The notes beneath the pieces were generated by a model. That model saw only the letters and a program-made list of their open reading frames with translations. It did not search any database and was not told the origin of the DNA. From assembly GCA_016125555.1 (NCBI GenBank), contig WGLN01000011.1:1-64000 (forward strand): DNA of 64,000 nucleotides. The letters are read 5' to 3'. Of the stretch, positions 1 to 8,771 are shown in pieces (the first letter of the stretch is position 1; every line of letters starts with the position of its first letter). The stretch is from Porphyrobacter sp. GTDB taxonomy: Bacteria > Pseudomonadota > Alphaproteobacteria > Sphingomonadales > Sphingomonadaceae. The position numbers and the translations under genes were made by a program.

Positions 1-19
1 CCATGTTGGTCTTGGTCAT
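1..19 (-). CDS. N-terminus of a gene running off the left edge (partial)
   Basis: On the minus strand an ATG at position 19 opens the residues MTKTNM and the frame is still open at the window edge. A GGAG lies about 8 bases upstream of this ATG, which is well placed for a ribosome binding site. Nothing can be said about function from six residues. It is probably the next gene downstream of the alpha/beta hydrolase that ends at 94, in the same direction. Confidence 0.4.
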
Positions 20-93
20 CGGGGTCTCCGTGTGGTCCGTGGTTGAAGTCGCCAAACTCCACCTCCACCATACACCTCGATGGCCACCCGGGA

Positions 94-1230
94 TCACACC
101 GTCGACGGCGCTGAAATTACACCACGTGCTTGGACACTACCTGGGCGGGCAATTGTCGTGACGGCACCAACGAAGGCATCCGGTTCCTCGAACGGGATGT
201 TGTGGGCAGAGTGATCGAACCATACGATCCTGTCCGGCGGCGTCCCGATCTGGCGGGCGAGGTCGAGGGCTGCGGCATTACTGATCTGGTGATCGAAACG
301 CCCCAGCATGAAGGTGACGGGCACCTGCATCGCTGCGATCTCCCGCCTCAGGTCGATGTGCAGCAGTTCGGGCATCATCGCCTTGAGCGAGACATCGTTC
401 GCCTCGATGTAGCGCGGGATCGCGAAAGGGTTCACGAGGCCAAGGGCGCTGCCTTCAACGACGGCCAGCATCCGGTTCGGGCGGCGGTGGAAATACCCGC
501 CGTAATTGTCGACAAATGACTGGACCCGCAGTTCGTCCGTGGCGTCATACGGCGGTGGGCCCAGCTGCAGCAAATTCGCCTCCGCCGACCCGTCTTGCCG
601 TGCGCGTGCCTCACCAATCGCGAAGTCGTATTGCTCCTTCTGAGCGGCCGCCGTCGAGACCAGCGGGTTGACAGCGATCATTTGTGCGAAGCTGTCGGGA
701 TGACGCGCCGCATAGAGGAGGCCGAGCATTGCACCCCAGGAATGGCCAACGAGCGTGACCTTGCGACCGGGCAATATCTGCTCGATTGCCCGGATCACAT
801 TGTCGAGGTCGGCCAGATGCTGCGCCACGGTCAGCTGGGCAGGGTCAGAAGCCGGATCATAGGATTGTCCCGCACCACGCTGGTCGAGATAGGCCACGAC
901 GAAGTGCCTCTCGAGCGCACCGTCATAAAGTCGGAACAATGGCGTTTCCGCACCCCCCGGTCCACCATGCAGCCAGAGCAGGACGGGAGCACTGCAATTG
1001 CGTCCGCGCAGAAGGAGATGTAGCGCAGCGCCGTCTGACTGGAACTTGGTCGCGACATTGATCGCCTCGTTACCGAGGCACGCAAATGGGCCTGCAGACA
1101 GGGTTTGCGGCGCTTGAAGTCGCTGTGAACATGCGACCGCAGCAAGCACTGTGATGCCAAGAATGGCGCCGATCACCACGCGTCTGGAGCGACGCGAGGG
1201 GCGGAGGGGATGTTCGGGGCGGCCGGTCAC
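94..1230 (-). CDS. alpha/beta hydrolase, proline-iminopeptidase-like, exported
   Basis: The 378-residue protein has an oxyanion motif LHGGPGG, then DQRGAGQS and the nucleophile elbow GHSWGAM, and a late His in DHSAHNIPFE. This is the S33 (proline iminopeptidase) type of alpha/beta hydrolase. The N-terminus carries an RRSRR stretch, a hydrophobic segment and an AVACS lipobox-like site, so it is probably a lipoprotein or anchored in the envelope. The GTG at 1230 is chosen because it overlaps the TGA of the upstream acetyltransferase as GTGA, which indicates translational coupling; a longer frame up to 1431 runs into that gene. The substrate is unknown: a peptidase, esterase or lactonase are all possible. 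Confidence 0.8.
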   Translation of the reverse strand: MTGRPEHPLRPSRRSRRVVIGAILGITVLAAVACSQRLQAPQTLSAGPFACLGNEAINVATKFQSDGAALHLLLRGRNCSAPVLLWLHGGPGGAETPLFRLYDGALERHFVVAYLDQRGAGQSYDPASDPAQLTVAQHLADLDNVIRAIEQILPGRKVTLVGHSWGAMLGLLYAARHPDSFAQMIAVNPLVSTAAAQKEQYDFAIGEARARQDGSAEANLLQLGPPPYDATDELRVQSFVDNYGGYFHRRPNRMLAVVEGSALGLVNPFAIPRYIEANDVSLKAMMPELLHIDLRREIAAMQVPVTFMLGRFDHQISNAAALDLARQIGTPPDRIVWFDHSAHNIPFEEPDAFVGAVTTIARPGSVQARGVISAPSTV

Positions 1231-2144
1231 GCGAGGTGCCCTGCTGGGTGGGTCGCACCGCCAGGCTCCTTGCCCGCAACCAGAATGGTTCCCTGATGGA
1301 ACAGCAACAGCCATCGACCTTGCTCTCGCCTCCAGAGACTGGTTCGCCGTGACAGGCGTCCGTCGTCGGCGAGAAGATAGCCGAGCTGGAAGACATTTGT
1401 GCAGATCTCCACGAGACGGAATTCCGAGCACGCCATTCGTCGATCCGGGTGGTCGAGACCTCGGTCAAGGACTGCCTCAATCACGAAATCACGCTCGTAA
1501 ATCTTTCCGCTGGCACCGACCTCCCAGAACTCGGGGGATACGAACGCCTCGAGCGTTTTGCGGTCGATGCTGCGACCCTGCATGCGGTGAAAAATGGGCT
1601 CCATCGCACTCAGTTGCGCCAGAACGCCATCACGGCGATCCATCTCCAGGACCTCGCAGTCGTCCCCTTCGAACATTCGTCTCCCGAGAGAGCGGAAGCC
1701 CAATCGTCGATAGAAGCGGATCGCGTACCCATTCGAGGCCAAGGGATCGACCAGCAGGCGGGTCGCGGCAGGGTCCTCGAAGATGCGTCCAAGCAGCAAG
1801 AGCATGAAGGCCGAGCCGATCCCGCTTCCCGTGTCGCGCACATCGCCCAGCCATACATCAAGGGCGCGGCTCCCCATGGGCACGTCGCCCCAGTAGTGGG
1901 TCTCTTCCCGGGCGGCGTCGATGATAATGCTCATGCCAACAGGCCGGCCGCCACTTTCGGCGATCCAGATTTCGCGCCAGGACAGATCGCGGGCCAGCTC
2001 ACCATGCCAGTCAAACCCGTCGCCGCCACCCGTTGCGGTCAGCACATGGGGACGACTGGCCCATTCCGACAACATTTCAGCGTCGGCGAGGCGCGCCGGA
2101 CGCATCGTCACGTCGGCGGTTTCGATTTTTCCTTGTTCAGGCAT
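1227..2144 (-). CDS. AAC(6')-like GNAT acetyltransferase fused to a DUF4440/NTF2-like domain
   Basis: This 305-residue protein has two domains. Residues 1-175 are a GNAT acetyltransferase; HYWGDVP, the alternating ALDVWLGD and the acetyl-CoA-binding tail VDPLASNGYAIRFYRRLGF match the aminoglycoside 6'-N-acetyltransferase / siderophore-acetylase subgroup. Residues 180-290 (starting EPIFHRMQGRS, with SPEFWEVGASGKIY) match the DUF4440 branch of the NTF2-like fold. The frame is continuous and the link gene-like, so the fusion appears real. It overlaps the VOC gene upstream by 8 bases and the hydrolase downstream by 4. Acetylation of an aminoglycoside is possible, but another amine is equally possible. 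Confidence 0.8.
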   Translation of the reverse strand: MPEQGKIETADVTMRPARLADAEMLSEWASRPHVLTATGGGDGFDWHGELARDLSWREIWIAESGGRPVGMSIIIDAAREETHYWGDVPMGSRALDVWLGDVRDTGSGIGSAFMLLLLGRIFEDPAATRLLVDPLASNGYAIRFYRRLGFRSLGRRMFEGDDCEVLEMDRRDGVLAQLSAMEPIFHRMQGRSIDRKTLEAFVSPEFWEVGASGKIYERDFVIEAVLDRGLDHPDRRMACSEFRLVEICTNVFQLGYLLADDGRLSRRTSLWRREQGRWLLLFHQGTILVAGKEPGGATHPAGHLA

Positions 2145-2583
2145 CAGATTTCAGACGGCGCTCCATCTCTTCCGGTGACAGAGCCTCGATCGTCTCGCGA
2201 ATTACCCACTCGTATCCGAAGGGATCGGTCAGAATCGCGCGCCGCTCGCCATAGGGCTGATCCTCAAGCCGGCGCATCACCTGCGCCCCGGCATCAACCG
2301 TGCGCGTCACGGCCGCGCCGGCATCGGCGACACGCAAGTGGATCGCCACCGGCAAACGCTCTCCCTGCGTCGGGGCGCGGGCACCCCATTGGGGAAACTC
2401 GTCGGTCAGGCTGACGCGGTGGCCATCAAGGTCGATCTGAGCATGCACGATGCACTTGCGGGCGTCCGTCACGCGGAACACCTCGGTTGAGCCGAACGCC
2501 CGTTCGCAGAAGCGGATCGCGGCCGCCGCATCGCTGACGCGAAGGCAGATGAAGAAGGGGGCGTCGGTCGTGGTCATGGGCAT
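2137..2583 (-). CDS. VOC family protein (glyoxalase/bleomycin-resistance fold, PhnB-like)
   Basis: The 148-residue protein shows the paired beta-alpha-beta modules of the vicinal oxygen chelate family. FFICLRVSDAAAAIRFCERAFG opens the first half, and the second half ends in LTDPFGYEWVIRETIEALSPEE, typical of PhnB/YdhR-like VOC proteins. The ATG at 2583 is used (MPMTTTDAPFF); a second ATG lies two codons in. It is the first gene of a three-gene minus-strand run with the acetyltransferase and hydrolase, with overlapping ends. Members of this group bind or modify small molecules; no substrate can be named here. A similar VOC gene lies at 12651. Confidence 0.8.
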   Translation of the reverse strand: MPMTTTDAPFFICLRVSDAAAAIRFCERAFGSTEVFRVTDARKCIVHAQIDLDGHRVSLTDEFPQWGARAPTQGERLPVAIHLRVADAGAAVTRTVDAGAQVMRRLEDQPYGERRAILTDPFGYEWVIRETIEALSPEEMERRLKSDA

Positions 2584-2753
2584 GTCCGTCTTACACAGGC
2601 GTTGCGCCGCGCATTTGACGCTTCGTGCCGCCTGTTCAAAGGTCCAGGGACCGCGAAAGCGACGGGTCCACTTTCGTGCGCGCCTCGTTTCGTCCATTGA
2701 CGGCGCGGAAACGCGCCATCGGCTCTCGTCACGCCGGGGCGCCGCCTGCGTGT

Positions 2754-3134
2754 CTACCAGAAGGCGAAAAGCCCGCGCAGTCCGGTCGATCGAAGCCAGA
2801 GGCCCGCCCACATCAAGATGCCGACATAGACACCGAAAAGGACGCGGGAAAAGACGGGGTTCCCGTTCTGGAGCTGTATCGTGACCGCGTCCCCAAGGTA
2901 GGCCGTCAGAAGGACCGCGCCGAGCGGGGCAGTACGCGGGACGGCATAGAGAAGCGTACACAGGATCAGAAGCGCACCGAGTAGCGGCACCCGCGCGGCA
3001 TCGAACCCGAGCGCGACGGTCGTCTCCACCGATTGCCTGGCGCGGGCCGCTTTCATTACCCCGTCGAGAAGCAGGAAGGCCGACACGAGGATGCTCAGAA
3101 GGTGGCCGGTGATCGTGGTCATCCCGACAGGCAT
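2754..3134 (-). CDS. DoxX-like small integral membrane protein
   Basis: This protein of about 126 residues has four predicted membrane segments and ends in the pattern GVYVGILMWAGLWLR, typical of the DoxX-like (DoxX_2) family. The start is uncertain: ATG at 3134 (MPVGMTT) or 3122 (MTTITGH), with a possible TTG at 3146. The left end of the insertion sequence lies about 35 bases upstream, so the gene's own promoter may have been displaced by the insertion. DoxX-like proteins are membrane partners in redox or thiol stress; the exact role is not known. Confidence 0.65.
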   Translation of the reverse strand: MPVGMTTITGHLLSILVSAFLLLDGVMKAARARQSVETTVALGFDAARVPLLGALLILCTLLYAVPRTAPLGAVLLTAYLGDAVTIQLQNGNPVFSRVLFGVYVGILMWAGLWLRSTGLRGLFAFW

Positions 3135-3164
3135 TGTGATCGCCAATGGTGCGATGTCCGGTTC

Positions 3165-3180
3165 CTAACAGGCTGCTGAA
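3165..3180 (+). repeat. left IS end: target duplication CTAA plus 12-bp inverted repeat
   Basis: CTAA at 3165-3168 is the target-site duplication, and CAGGCTGCTGAA at 3169-3180 is the terminal inverted repeat. Both are matched exactly at the other end of the element. Confidence 0.88.
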
Positions 3181-4533
3181 ATACGCGCGTGGCCGGAACG
3201 TTTTCCCGAGACCACAGCCTGTTTGGCAGGAAGGCTGATCCCTCCACAGCTATGGGGCGTGCGCCCGGTGTCGGTTGTCGTTCTCATGTGGCCAGCAATC
3301 GGGGCAGCCGGGCGAGGTTGGCTGCGGCCATCGTCAGGATGAAGCGGGATCGCACCCTTTCGACGCCGCGATAGACGGTCTGGGCCATTCCGCCGACGGT
3401 TTTCGCCCATCCGAACGGCTCCTCAATGCGTTTCCGGTGCTTCTGGGACAGGGCGTAGCCCTCGTGTCGTGTCGTGCGGCCGTCGATGGCGGAGTGGCGC
3501 GCTTTCCGGGCGACATGGGGCGTGACGCAGGCTCGTCTGAGATCGCGGACGAAGCCGGCGCTGTCGTACCCCTTGTCCGCCCCGAGCGTCAGCTGCCGCG
3601 TGGAGCCCGGCGATTGCGCATGGATCATGTCGAGCGCGGCCTTGCGGTCGGCATGGCCATCTGCGCGGGTCAGGTCGCCCTGCACGATCAGGCCCGACCG
3701 GTTCTCCATCAGGGCATGGCCCATGAAGCACAGCACCGCGCCCGTACCGGGCGACTTCCTGTAGAGCCGGGCGTCCGGATCGGTGGTCGAGGCATGGGTC
3801 GCGTTCGAGCGTTTCTCACCACGGAAGTCCACTTCGGCGTTGCGGTTCTGGTGGCTGGGGCGGGGCATCGGGTCGGTCTCTGGGTTGGTATCGGCGGGAG
3901 GATGGTCGGCGGCGGCGCGCGACGGCGGGTCGTCGGGATCCTCGTCCTCAGGCGGCGCGGTCTCGGCCCTTGGCTGGAAGCTCTTCATGGAAGCCCACGC
4001 CTTGATCAGGGTGCCGTCGACCGAGAAGTGCTCGTCCGACAAGAGCGGCGCGACCTCGCGATGGGCCAGGATCGCCGCCATCACCTTGCGCGACATCTCC
4101 GTCGTCAGCAGGCGGTCGCGGTTCTTGCTGAACACGGTCGGGACCCAGACCGGATCGTCGATCCCGAGCCCGACGAACCAGCGGAACAGCAGGTTATATT
4201 GCATCTGCTCCATCAGCTGACGTTCGGACCGGATCGAGAACAGGATCTGGAGCAGGCTGGCCCGGATCAGCCGCTCCGGCGCGATCGAGGGACGGCCGTC
4301 GGCGGCGTAGAGCCGGTCGAACTCCGTATCGAGGCTCGCGAGAGCGTCGTTAACCACCTGCCGAACCGTCCGCAGGGGGTGCCTCACCGGGATCCGCTCC
4401 TCCAGATCGACATAGCTGAACAGAGACCTCGTCGCCTTGTCCGTCCCGCGCATCGCCCCACCCCGCCGCCGTCGTGCTGAGGATGAATCATGTCCTGCAA
4501 ACCGCGTCGAGGCCGGGGTTCTTCAGCAGCCTG
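3169..4533 (-). mobile_element. complete IS5-type insertion sequence, 1365 bp
   Basis: The element is bounded by perfect 12-bp inverted repeats reading CAGGCTGCTGAA inward (3169-3180 and 4522-4533). It is flanked on both sides by the direct repeat CTAA (3165-3168 and 4534-4537), which fits the YTAR target duplication of the IS5 group. One uninterrupted transposase gene fills most of it. Perfect ends, an exact duplication and an intact DDE frame suggest a fairly recent insertion. It lies between the DoxX-like gene and the MocR-type regulator and interrupts no recognisable gene. Confidence 0.9.
3284..4453 (-). CDS. IS5 family transposase (DDE)
   Basis: The 389-residue protein opens with MRGTDKATRSLFSYVDLEER, the usual start of this transposase group. 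It then has the LFRWFVGLGIDDPVWVPTVF block, the first Asp in SVDGTLIKAWAS, the second in LGADKGYDSAGF and the Glu in RIEEPFGWAKT, giving a complete DDE triad. A proline- and acid-rich insert sits at about residues 175-205. It catalyses cut-and-paste movement of the surrounding element. The gene is intact, with no frameshift, and lies wholly within the inverted repeats. Confidence 0.93.
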   Translation of the reverse strand: MRGTDKATRSLFSYVDLEERIPVRHPLRTVRQVVNDALASLDTEFDRLYAADGRPSIAPERLIRASLLQILFSIRSERQLMEQMQYNLLFRWFVGLGIDDPVWVPTVFSKNRDRLLTTEMSRKVMAAILAHREVAPLLSDEHFSVDGTLIKAWASMKSFQPRAETAPPEDEDPDDPPSRAAADHPPADTNPETDPMPRPSHQNRNAEVDFRGEKRSNATHASTTDPDARLYRKSPGTGAVLCFMGHALMENRSGLIVQGDLTRADGHADRKAALDMIHAQSPGSTRQLTLGADKGYDSAGFVRDLRRACVTPHVARKARHSAIDGRTTRHEGYALSQKHRKRIEEPFGWAKTVGGMAQTVYRGVERVRSRFILTMAAANLARLPRLLAT

Positions 4534-4537
4534 CTAA
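4522..4537 (-). repeat. right IS end: 12-bp inverted repeat plus target duplication CTAA
   Basis: On the plus strand TTCAGCAGCCTG (4522-4533) is the exact reverse complement of the left end, and CTAA (4534-4537) repeats the left target duplication. Confidence 0.88.
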
Positions 4538-4739
4538 AGGCGTGGCGATCGACCGTATTCGAGGATGTTGACCAGCCACCCTATAAGCATCTGTTGCGAC
4601 ATCTAATGTTTCTTCCAGGTCGGCTGCAATCCGGTGCAAGCCTGCCGCTTCGCGAGATGGAACAGAAGGGCCAGTCCTGGCGGAAACGGCTGGTCCACGC
4701 ACGAAAACCGGCGTGCCCGGGCGCGGTGTCGGCCTCCGG

Positions 4740-6200
4740 TCACAGATGCGACGCAAGCTGCGCCATCGCCGCGTCGTAGCAATCTTCCGGGCATTGCCCG
4801 AAGCCGATGCCGATCGCGTGGATCGGCGGCGGTGCCAACGCCATCGCATCGAGGCGATGGAACGCCACCCCGGCAGCTGTTCCCGCGCATGCCAGCCGGT
4901 CGAGCGACAGATCCGGCGCCACCGCGACCGACAGATGGAGGCCGGCCGAACTGGGCATCACGCTCAGCTGGGGGCCGAGATGGCGGTCGATCGCCTCGTG
5001 CAACGCCGCGCGCCGGCTGCCGTAGATGCGGCGCATCCGCCGGATATGCCGCGCAAGGTGGCCTTCGGAAATGAACGCGGCAAGGGTCGCCTGCGGGATC
5101 AGTGGGGTGCAGAACGCTCCGGCGCGAAAGGCGTCGATCAGGGTTGGGCGCAGCCATTCCGGGGCGACCATGAACCCGAGGCGCAGCCCGGGAAACAGCG
5201 ACTTCGAGAATATCCCGAGGTAGACGACGACCTGATCCCGGTCGAGCGTCTGCAGCGCGTCGAGCGGCTGGTCGCCATACCGGAACTCGCTGTCGTAATC
5301 GTCCTCCAGGATTAGCGCACCGGTCTTGGCGGCCCGTGCCAGCAACGCGCGACGTCGCGCCATCGACATTACTGAGCCGGTTGGAAACTGGTGCGATGGC
5401 GTGACGTAGACCAGGCTTGCCTCGGCCGGGATCGCATCCACCAATATGCCTTCGGAATCGACCGGGACGGGCACGACCCGCGCACCGGCCAGGACAAAGG
5501 GCGCGCGCGCGGCCGGATAGCCGGGATCCTCAACCGCGATGACGGTCTTTCCGGGCACCACCAGCGTTCGGGCGAGCAGATCAAGTGCGCCCTGCACGCC
5601 GCTCGTCACCACGATCCGTTCAGGCGCGCAGGCGATGGCGCGTGCAAAGGAAAGGTGCATGGCCACGGCCTCGCGTAGCGCGTAGAGGCCTGCGGCTGGT
5701 GCGATAATCGCGGGTGCGCGCTGATGCTGACGGATCGCAAGGGCCGAAAGGCGGCGCCAGACATCCCAGGGGACGGCCGACTGATCCGGAATGCCAACCC
5801 GCATTTCGAGGATGCCAGGTCCTGCGGGCAGGGCCCCAGCGAGAAGGCCGACCTCTGGCACCGGCCTTGTCGGCAAGCGTGGCAGCGGAAACGGCGGTTT
5901 GCCGCGTCGCTTGGCTGGGCGCTGCGACATCGAGACGAACGTTCCTGCTCCCTGATGGGCCTCTATCAGGCCCTCGCTGAAAAGAAGGTCGTAGATGGCC
6001 GCAACGGTGTTGCGGGACACGCCGAGACTTCGCGCCAAACCGCGGTTGGAGGGCAACTGAAGGCCGGGCGCGAGGCGGCCCGCGACGATGGCCTCGCGAA
6101 GTTGGCGGTGAATGTCGCGCACGAGTCCTCCCGGGCCGGCGCGGTCCGGGAGGGTCAGGCCCAGGCCGAACCCCTCAGTCCCCGTGGCAGCTCTTTTCAT
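4740..6200 (-). CDS. MocR/PdxR-type transcription factor (GntR helix-turn-helix plus aminotransferase fold)
   Basis: The 486-residue protein starts with a GntR winged helix (about residues 24-92; LPSNRGLARSLGVSRNTVAA). It continues as a class I aminotransferase-like domain with LEDDYDSEFRY and the PLP-binding Lys333 in FSKSLFPGLRLGF. MocR proteins use PLP as an effector ligand and commonly control vitamin B6, GABA, taurine or membrane-lipid genes, often divergently. Here there is no divergent partner: the upstream neighbour (GFA, stop at 6460) lies on the same strand 259 bases away. Downstream is the insertion sequence. The target gene is therefore not evident. Confidence 0.88.
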   Translation of the reverse strand: MKRAATGTEGFGLGLTLPDRAGPGGLVRDIHRQLREAIVAGRLAPGLQLPSNRGLARSLGVSRNTVAAIYDLLFSEGLIEAHQGAGTFVSMSQRPAKRRGKPPFPLPRLPTRPVPEVGLLAGALPAGPGILEMRVGIPDQSAVPWDVWRRLSALAIRQHQRAPAIIAPAAGLYALREAVAMHLSFARAIACAPERIVVTSGVQGALDLLARTLVVPGKTVIAVEDPGYPAARAPFVLAGARVVPVPVDSEGILVDAIPAEASLVYVTPSHQFPTGSVMSMARRRALLARAAKTGALILEDDYDSEFRYGDQPLDALQTLDRDQVVVYLGIFSKSLFPGLRLGFMVAPEWLRPTLIDAFRAGAFCTPLIPQATLAAFISEGHLARHIRRMRRIYGSRRAALHEAIDRHLGPQLSVMPSSAGLHLSVAVAPDLSLDRLACAGTAAGVAFHRLDAMALAPPPIHAIGIGFGQCPEDCYDAAMAQLASHL

Positions 6201-6459
6201 CGTGGCTGGCTCCCCCGTAATTTTTTCGACTGGCCCTGTCCGATGAGCATTTCGTAGCCCACCATTCTGGTATCGCCAGATGCGGGATTGACCCTGGGAA
6301 CAAAGGCCGGGCAGATCTCAGCATTGGGCGGTGCAAAGGTAACTCCCCTTGGCCCGCGGAAGTTTCACAGTCTCCCAACTGGTTATCGGCCGCGGGGCCA
6401 GCTTTTCCAGACGGCTGGGAACCCGACTGGGTTGAGCCGGCGATGCGGTCATGGGGTCT

Positions 6460-6816
6460 TCACATGCTGGCACCATCGACGCTGCGGATCTCAATGTCGC
6501 GGAGGTCAAAATCGTCAAGGCATCCCAAATTGATGGCGACCGTTTCTGTGCCGTCTTCCCCGCGCGCTTCGGCAAAGCTTTCGATGCCGCAGTGGCGGCA
6601 GAAAAGATGGCGGATGGTTTTGGAGTTGAAACGGAATTCGGCGAGGTCATCCTGACCCGACAGAAGTGTGAACGCCTCGCCGGGCACGAATGTAATCGTC
6701 CAGCCAAGCCGCCGGCAGCGTGAGCAGTTGCAGGTGATCGCCGAGCCGATGTCGAGCACGACTTCATATGAGACCGTTCCGCATTGGCAGCTCCCGAAAT
6801 AGGTTTTTGCAGTCAT
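6460..6816 (-). CDS. GFA family protein (Mss4-like zinc fold)
   Basis: The 118-residue protein carries the GFA/Mss4 cysteine pattern: CQCGTVSY near the N-terminus, CNCSRCRR in the middle and FCRHCGIESF towards the end. The first two groups and the CxxC bind zinc ions in the glutathione-dependent formaldehyde-activating family. Few members are known to act on S-hydroxymethylglutathione, so the reaction is left open. The ATG at 6816 is preceded by AAAGGAG at a good distance, which fixes the start. The 264 bases upstream separate it from the divergent CPBP gene. Confidence 0.85.
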   Translation of the reverse strand: MTAKTYFGSCQCGTVSYEVVLDIGSAITCNCSRCRRLGWTITFVPGEAFTLLSGQDDLAEFRFNSKTIRHLFCRHCGIESFAEARGEDGTETVAINLGCLDDFDLRDIEIRSVDGASM

Positions 6817-6993
6817 GGATTGCTCCTTTCGGTGGTTGATCGGGGTGATTCCCGGCAGGGCATCAGATCGTGTTGGACAGTCACAGGGCCACTTGGCCCC
6901 GGCTCGATGGGGCCAATGCGGCCCGTCCAGCGCCACTCTGACCTCTGAGCGAGCCCCAGCTGGACTGTGCAATTTCCGTGAATCTGTCCCTGT

Positions 6994-7012
6994 GACAGGA
7001 CATTGACCTGTC
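6994..7012. promoter_or_regulatory. inverted repeat GACAGG-N7-CCTGTC upstream of the CPBP gene
   Basis: The arms GACAGG (6994-6999) and CCTGTC (7007-7012) are exact inverted copies. The left arm also forms part of CCTGTGACAGG (6989-6999), a second small palindrome. The site lies about 70 bases before the CPBP start, in the divergent gap with the GFA gene. It could be an operator, but no binding protein can be assigned. The rest of the gap 6817-7080 shows no gene. Confidence 0.3.
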
Positions 7013-7080
7013 GCATGATCGCATCGATTGTCGTCGGGCCCGTTCCGGGGCCGCATGTCGGGGCGAAAGAGCGGAGCAGC

Positions 7081-7860
7081 ATGGCAAGGGACCGCAGGGC
7101 GAGTTTCGCCTCAATGCTGGTGTTTGCCGCTGTGTTGTTCATGGCGTCATGGCCGTTCTGGGTTATCAGCAGGCTCTACGGGGGACACCCTTTACCGGGA
7201 CTTCCACTGAGCGCCGCGATGGCGATCTGCCCGGCCCTGGCGGCCATCCTTTTGAGCCTGTGGTCAGGTGGCTGGCCGAAGGTGCGCGGTCTGTTGGCTG
7301 GCCTCGTTTCACCAGCGCCGGTCTCGGGGCTTTGGCTGGGCCTTGCTGTCGCGCTGCCTGCCGCGTCGGTGGTCTTGGCCGCCATGGCATCGCCGACGCC
7401 TCCGCCGGCCAACGCCGTTCCAACGGCCATGCAGACGATGCTTCTTCCCCTGTTGCTCGTTCTGGCGGCCACGGCGGAAGAGATCGGCTGGTCGGTCTGG
7501 CTGACCCCGCGCGTGTCCCGCGGGCTTGGTCTGACGGGGGCCGGACTGGCCATTGGTTGCCTTTGGGCTGTGTGGCACGTTCTACCCTGGGCCGAGGTCG
7601 GGCATACCGATGACTGGATCCTCTGGCAGGCCCTGCGTACCGTCCTCCTCCGTCTGGTCATCGTACGTCTCCTAGTTCGAAATGGCCGTGCTGTGGTGGC
7701 AGCCATCCTCTGCCACGCCGCCGACAACATGGCGGTGTTCCTGATTCCCCTGCTGGGGCTTGCCTACGATCCGATGCCGGCCTGCCTGACGATGGGAATT
7801 CTGGCCCTGCTGCTTGCGAGATCTTCCGGTCAGGCTGTCCCGAGGTCTGGCGGCCCCTGA
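7081..7860 (+). CDS. CPBP family intramembrane metalloprotease (CAAX/ABI type)
   Basis: The 259-residue polytopic protein holds the three conserved blocks of the CPBP (Abi/CAAX) family. These are EE at residues 133-134 in TAEEIGWSVWL, the WHVLPW segment in the following helix, and a late His-Asn pair in CHAADNMAVF. In this family they form an intramembrane glutamyl protease site. The ATG at 7081 has a GGAG 5-6 bases upstream. Bacterial members process membrane peptides or support bacteriocin and phage defence; no partner is visible nearby, so the substrate is unknown. Confidence 0.85.
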   Translation: MARDRRASFASMLVFAAVLFMASWPFWVISRLYGGHPLPGLPLSAAMAICPALAAILLSLWSGGWPKVRGLLAGLVSPAPVSGLWLGLAVALPAASVVLAAMASPTPPPANAVPTAMQTMLLPLLLVLAATAEEIGWSVWLTPRVSRGLGLTGAGLAIGCLWAVWHVLPWAEVGHTDDWILWQALRTVLLRLVIVRLLVRNGRAVVAAILCHAADNMAVFLIPLLGLAYDPMPACLTMGILALLLARSSGQAVPRSGGP

Positions 7861-7904
7861 GACCCTGCGGGCACAGAGCCGCCAGATATGGAGCGTGCCG
7901 GGCG

Positions 7905-8771
7905 TTACTGGTCGAACATGCCCTTTGGATGGCTGTCGTGCAGGAACGGCTCGATGACCTCCGCCAGCAGTTGAGGCTGATGAATGATCGCCGTATGCGA
8001 GGTCGCGGGAAGCACAGCCAGGTGTGCGCGGGGAAGGGGTTGCCCCATGTCTACCATCCCGCCGCCGCCCAGCAGCCGCAGCAGCGCCACTGAATGTTCG
8101 AGGGTAACGACATCGGCATCGCCCGTGATGATCAGAATGGGCATGTCCAGCGCCTTGACCTGCTCCTCCCAATGCATGGGCGTGTGGTCCAACGCGATCA
8201 GCTTGTCTACAAGCGACGGAAAGCCCTCCGGATCCGGCGCAAACTGCCGATAGGCGGTTTCGAACGGGCTGCCGAGGAACATCTCCGTGGTCATCTCTGG
8301 CAGAAAGGCCCGGAAGGCTGGCTGCAGCCCCCTATCGTCGAATGCGACCGAGGCAAGCGCGAGGTGGTCGACTTTCGCGGGATGCCGGATTGCCAGCTGA
8401 AGGGCGGCCCCGGCCCCCATCGAATAGCCGAAGATGTCGGCCTTCGGCAGGCCGGTCTTGTCCATGAAGACGGCGATATCGTCGGCAAGATTCTCGTAGG
8501 TGATCGGCCGGTCTATATTGGTCGTGCGTCCGTGTCCCTGCATTTCCAGCGCATAGACGGTGTGATCGCGGGCAAGGACCGGAATGATCTCTCCCATCTG
8601 GGGAATGTTCATGTAGGCACCATGCAGGACGATCAGCGGGGCCCCCTGGCCGGATACCTCATAGTACATCTGCATGCCGTTCACATCGACGCGGCTCCCA
8701 GTCGGGTCCGCGGCCGCGAGGCAAGGAGTGCCGAACAGCACGGCGGCAACGAAAAGGACGTGGCGGATCAT
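7905..8771 (-). CDS. secreted alpha/beta hydrolase
   Basis: The 288-residue protein begins with a signal peptide (MIRHVLFVAAVLFGTPCLAA). It then shows the alpha/beta hydrolase pattern: LHGAYMN oxyanion loop, EMQGHGRT, the nucleophile elbow GYSMGAG, an Asp in ITGDADVV and the His in ATSHTAII. The ATG at 8771 is preceded by GGAG 10 bases upstream; longer frames lack a signal peptide start. It faces the CPBP gene tail to tail, with a 9-bp inverted repeat (TCTGGCGGC, 7846-7854, and GCCGCCAGA, 7878-7886) between or across their ends. The substrate is not known. Confidence 0.82.
   Translation of the reverse strand: MIRHVLFVAAVLFGTPCLAAADPTGSRVDVNGMQMYYEVSGQGAPLIVLHGAYMNIPQMGEIIPVLARDHTVYALEMQGHGRTTNIDRPITYENLADDIAVFMDKTGLPKADIFGYSMGAGAALQLAIRHPAKVDHLALASVAFDDRGLQPAFRAFLPEMTTEMFLGSPFETAYRQFAPDPEGFPSLVDKLIALDHTPMHWEEQVKALDMPILIITGDADVVTLEHSVALLRLLGGGGMVDMGQPLPRAHLAVLPATSHTAIIHQPQLLAEVIEPFLHDSHPKGMFDQ

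Noticed and set aside
7846..7886. 9-base inverted repeat across the end of the CPBP gene as a terminator
   Set aside because: The loop is 23 bases and no T run follows. It is noted in the neighbouring gene entry but not called.
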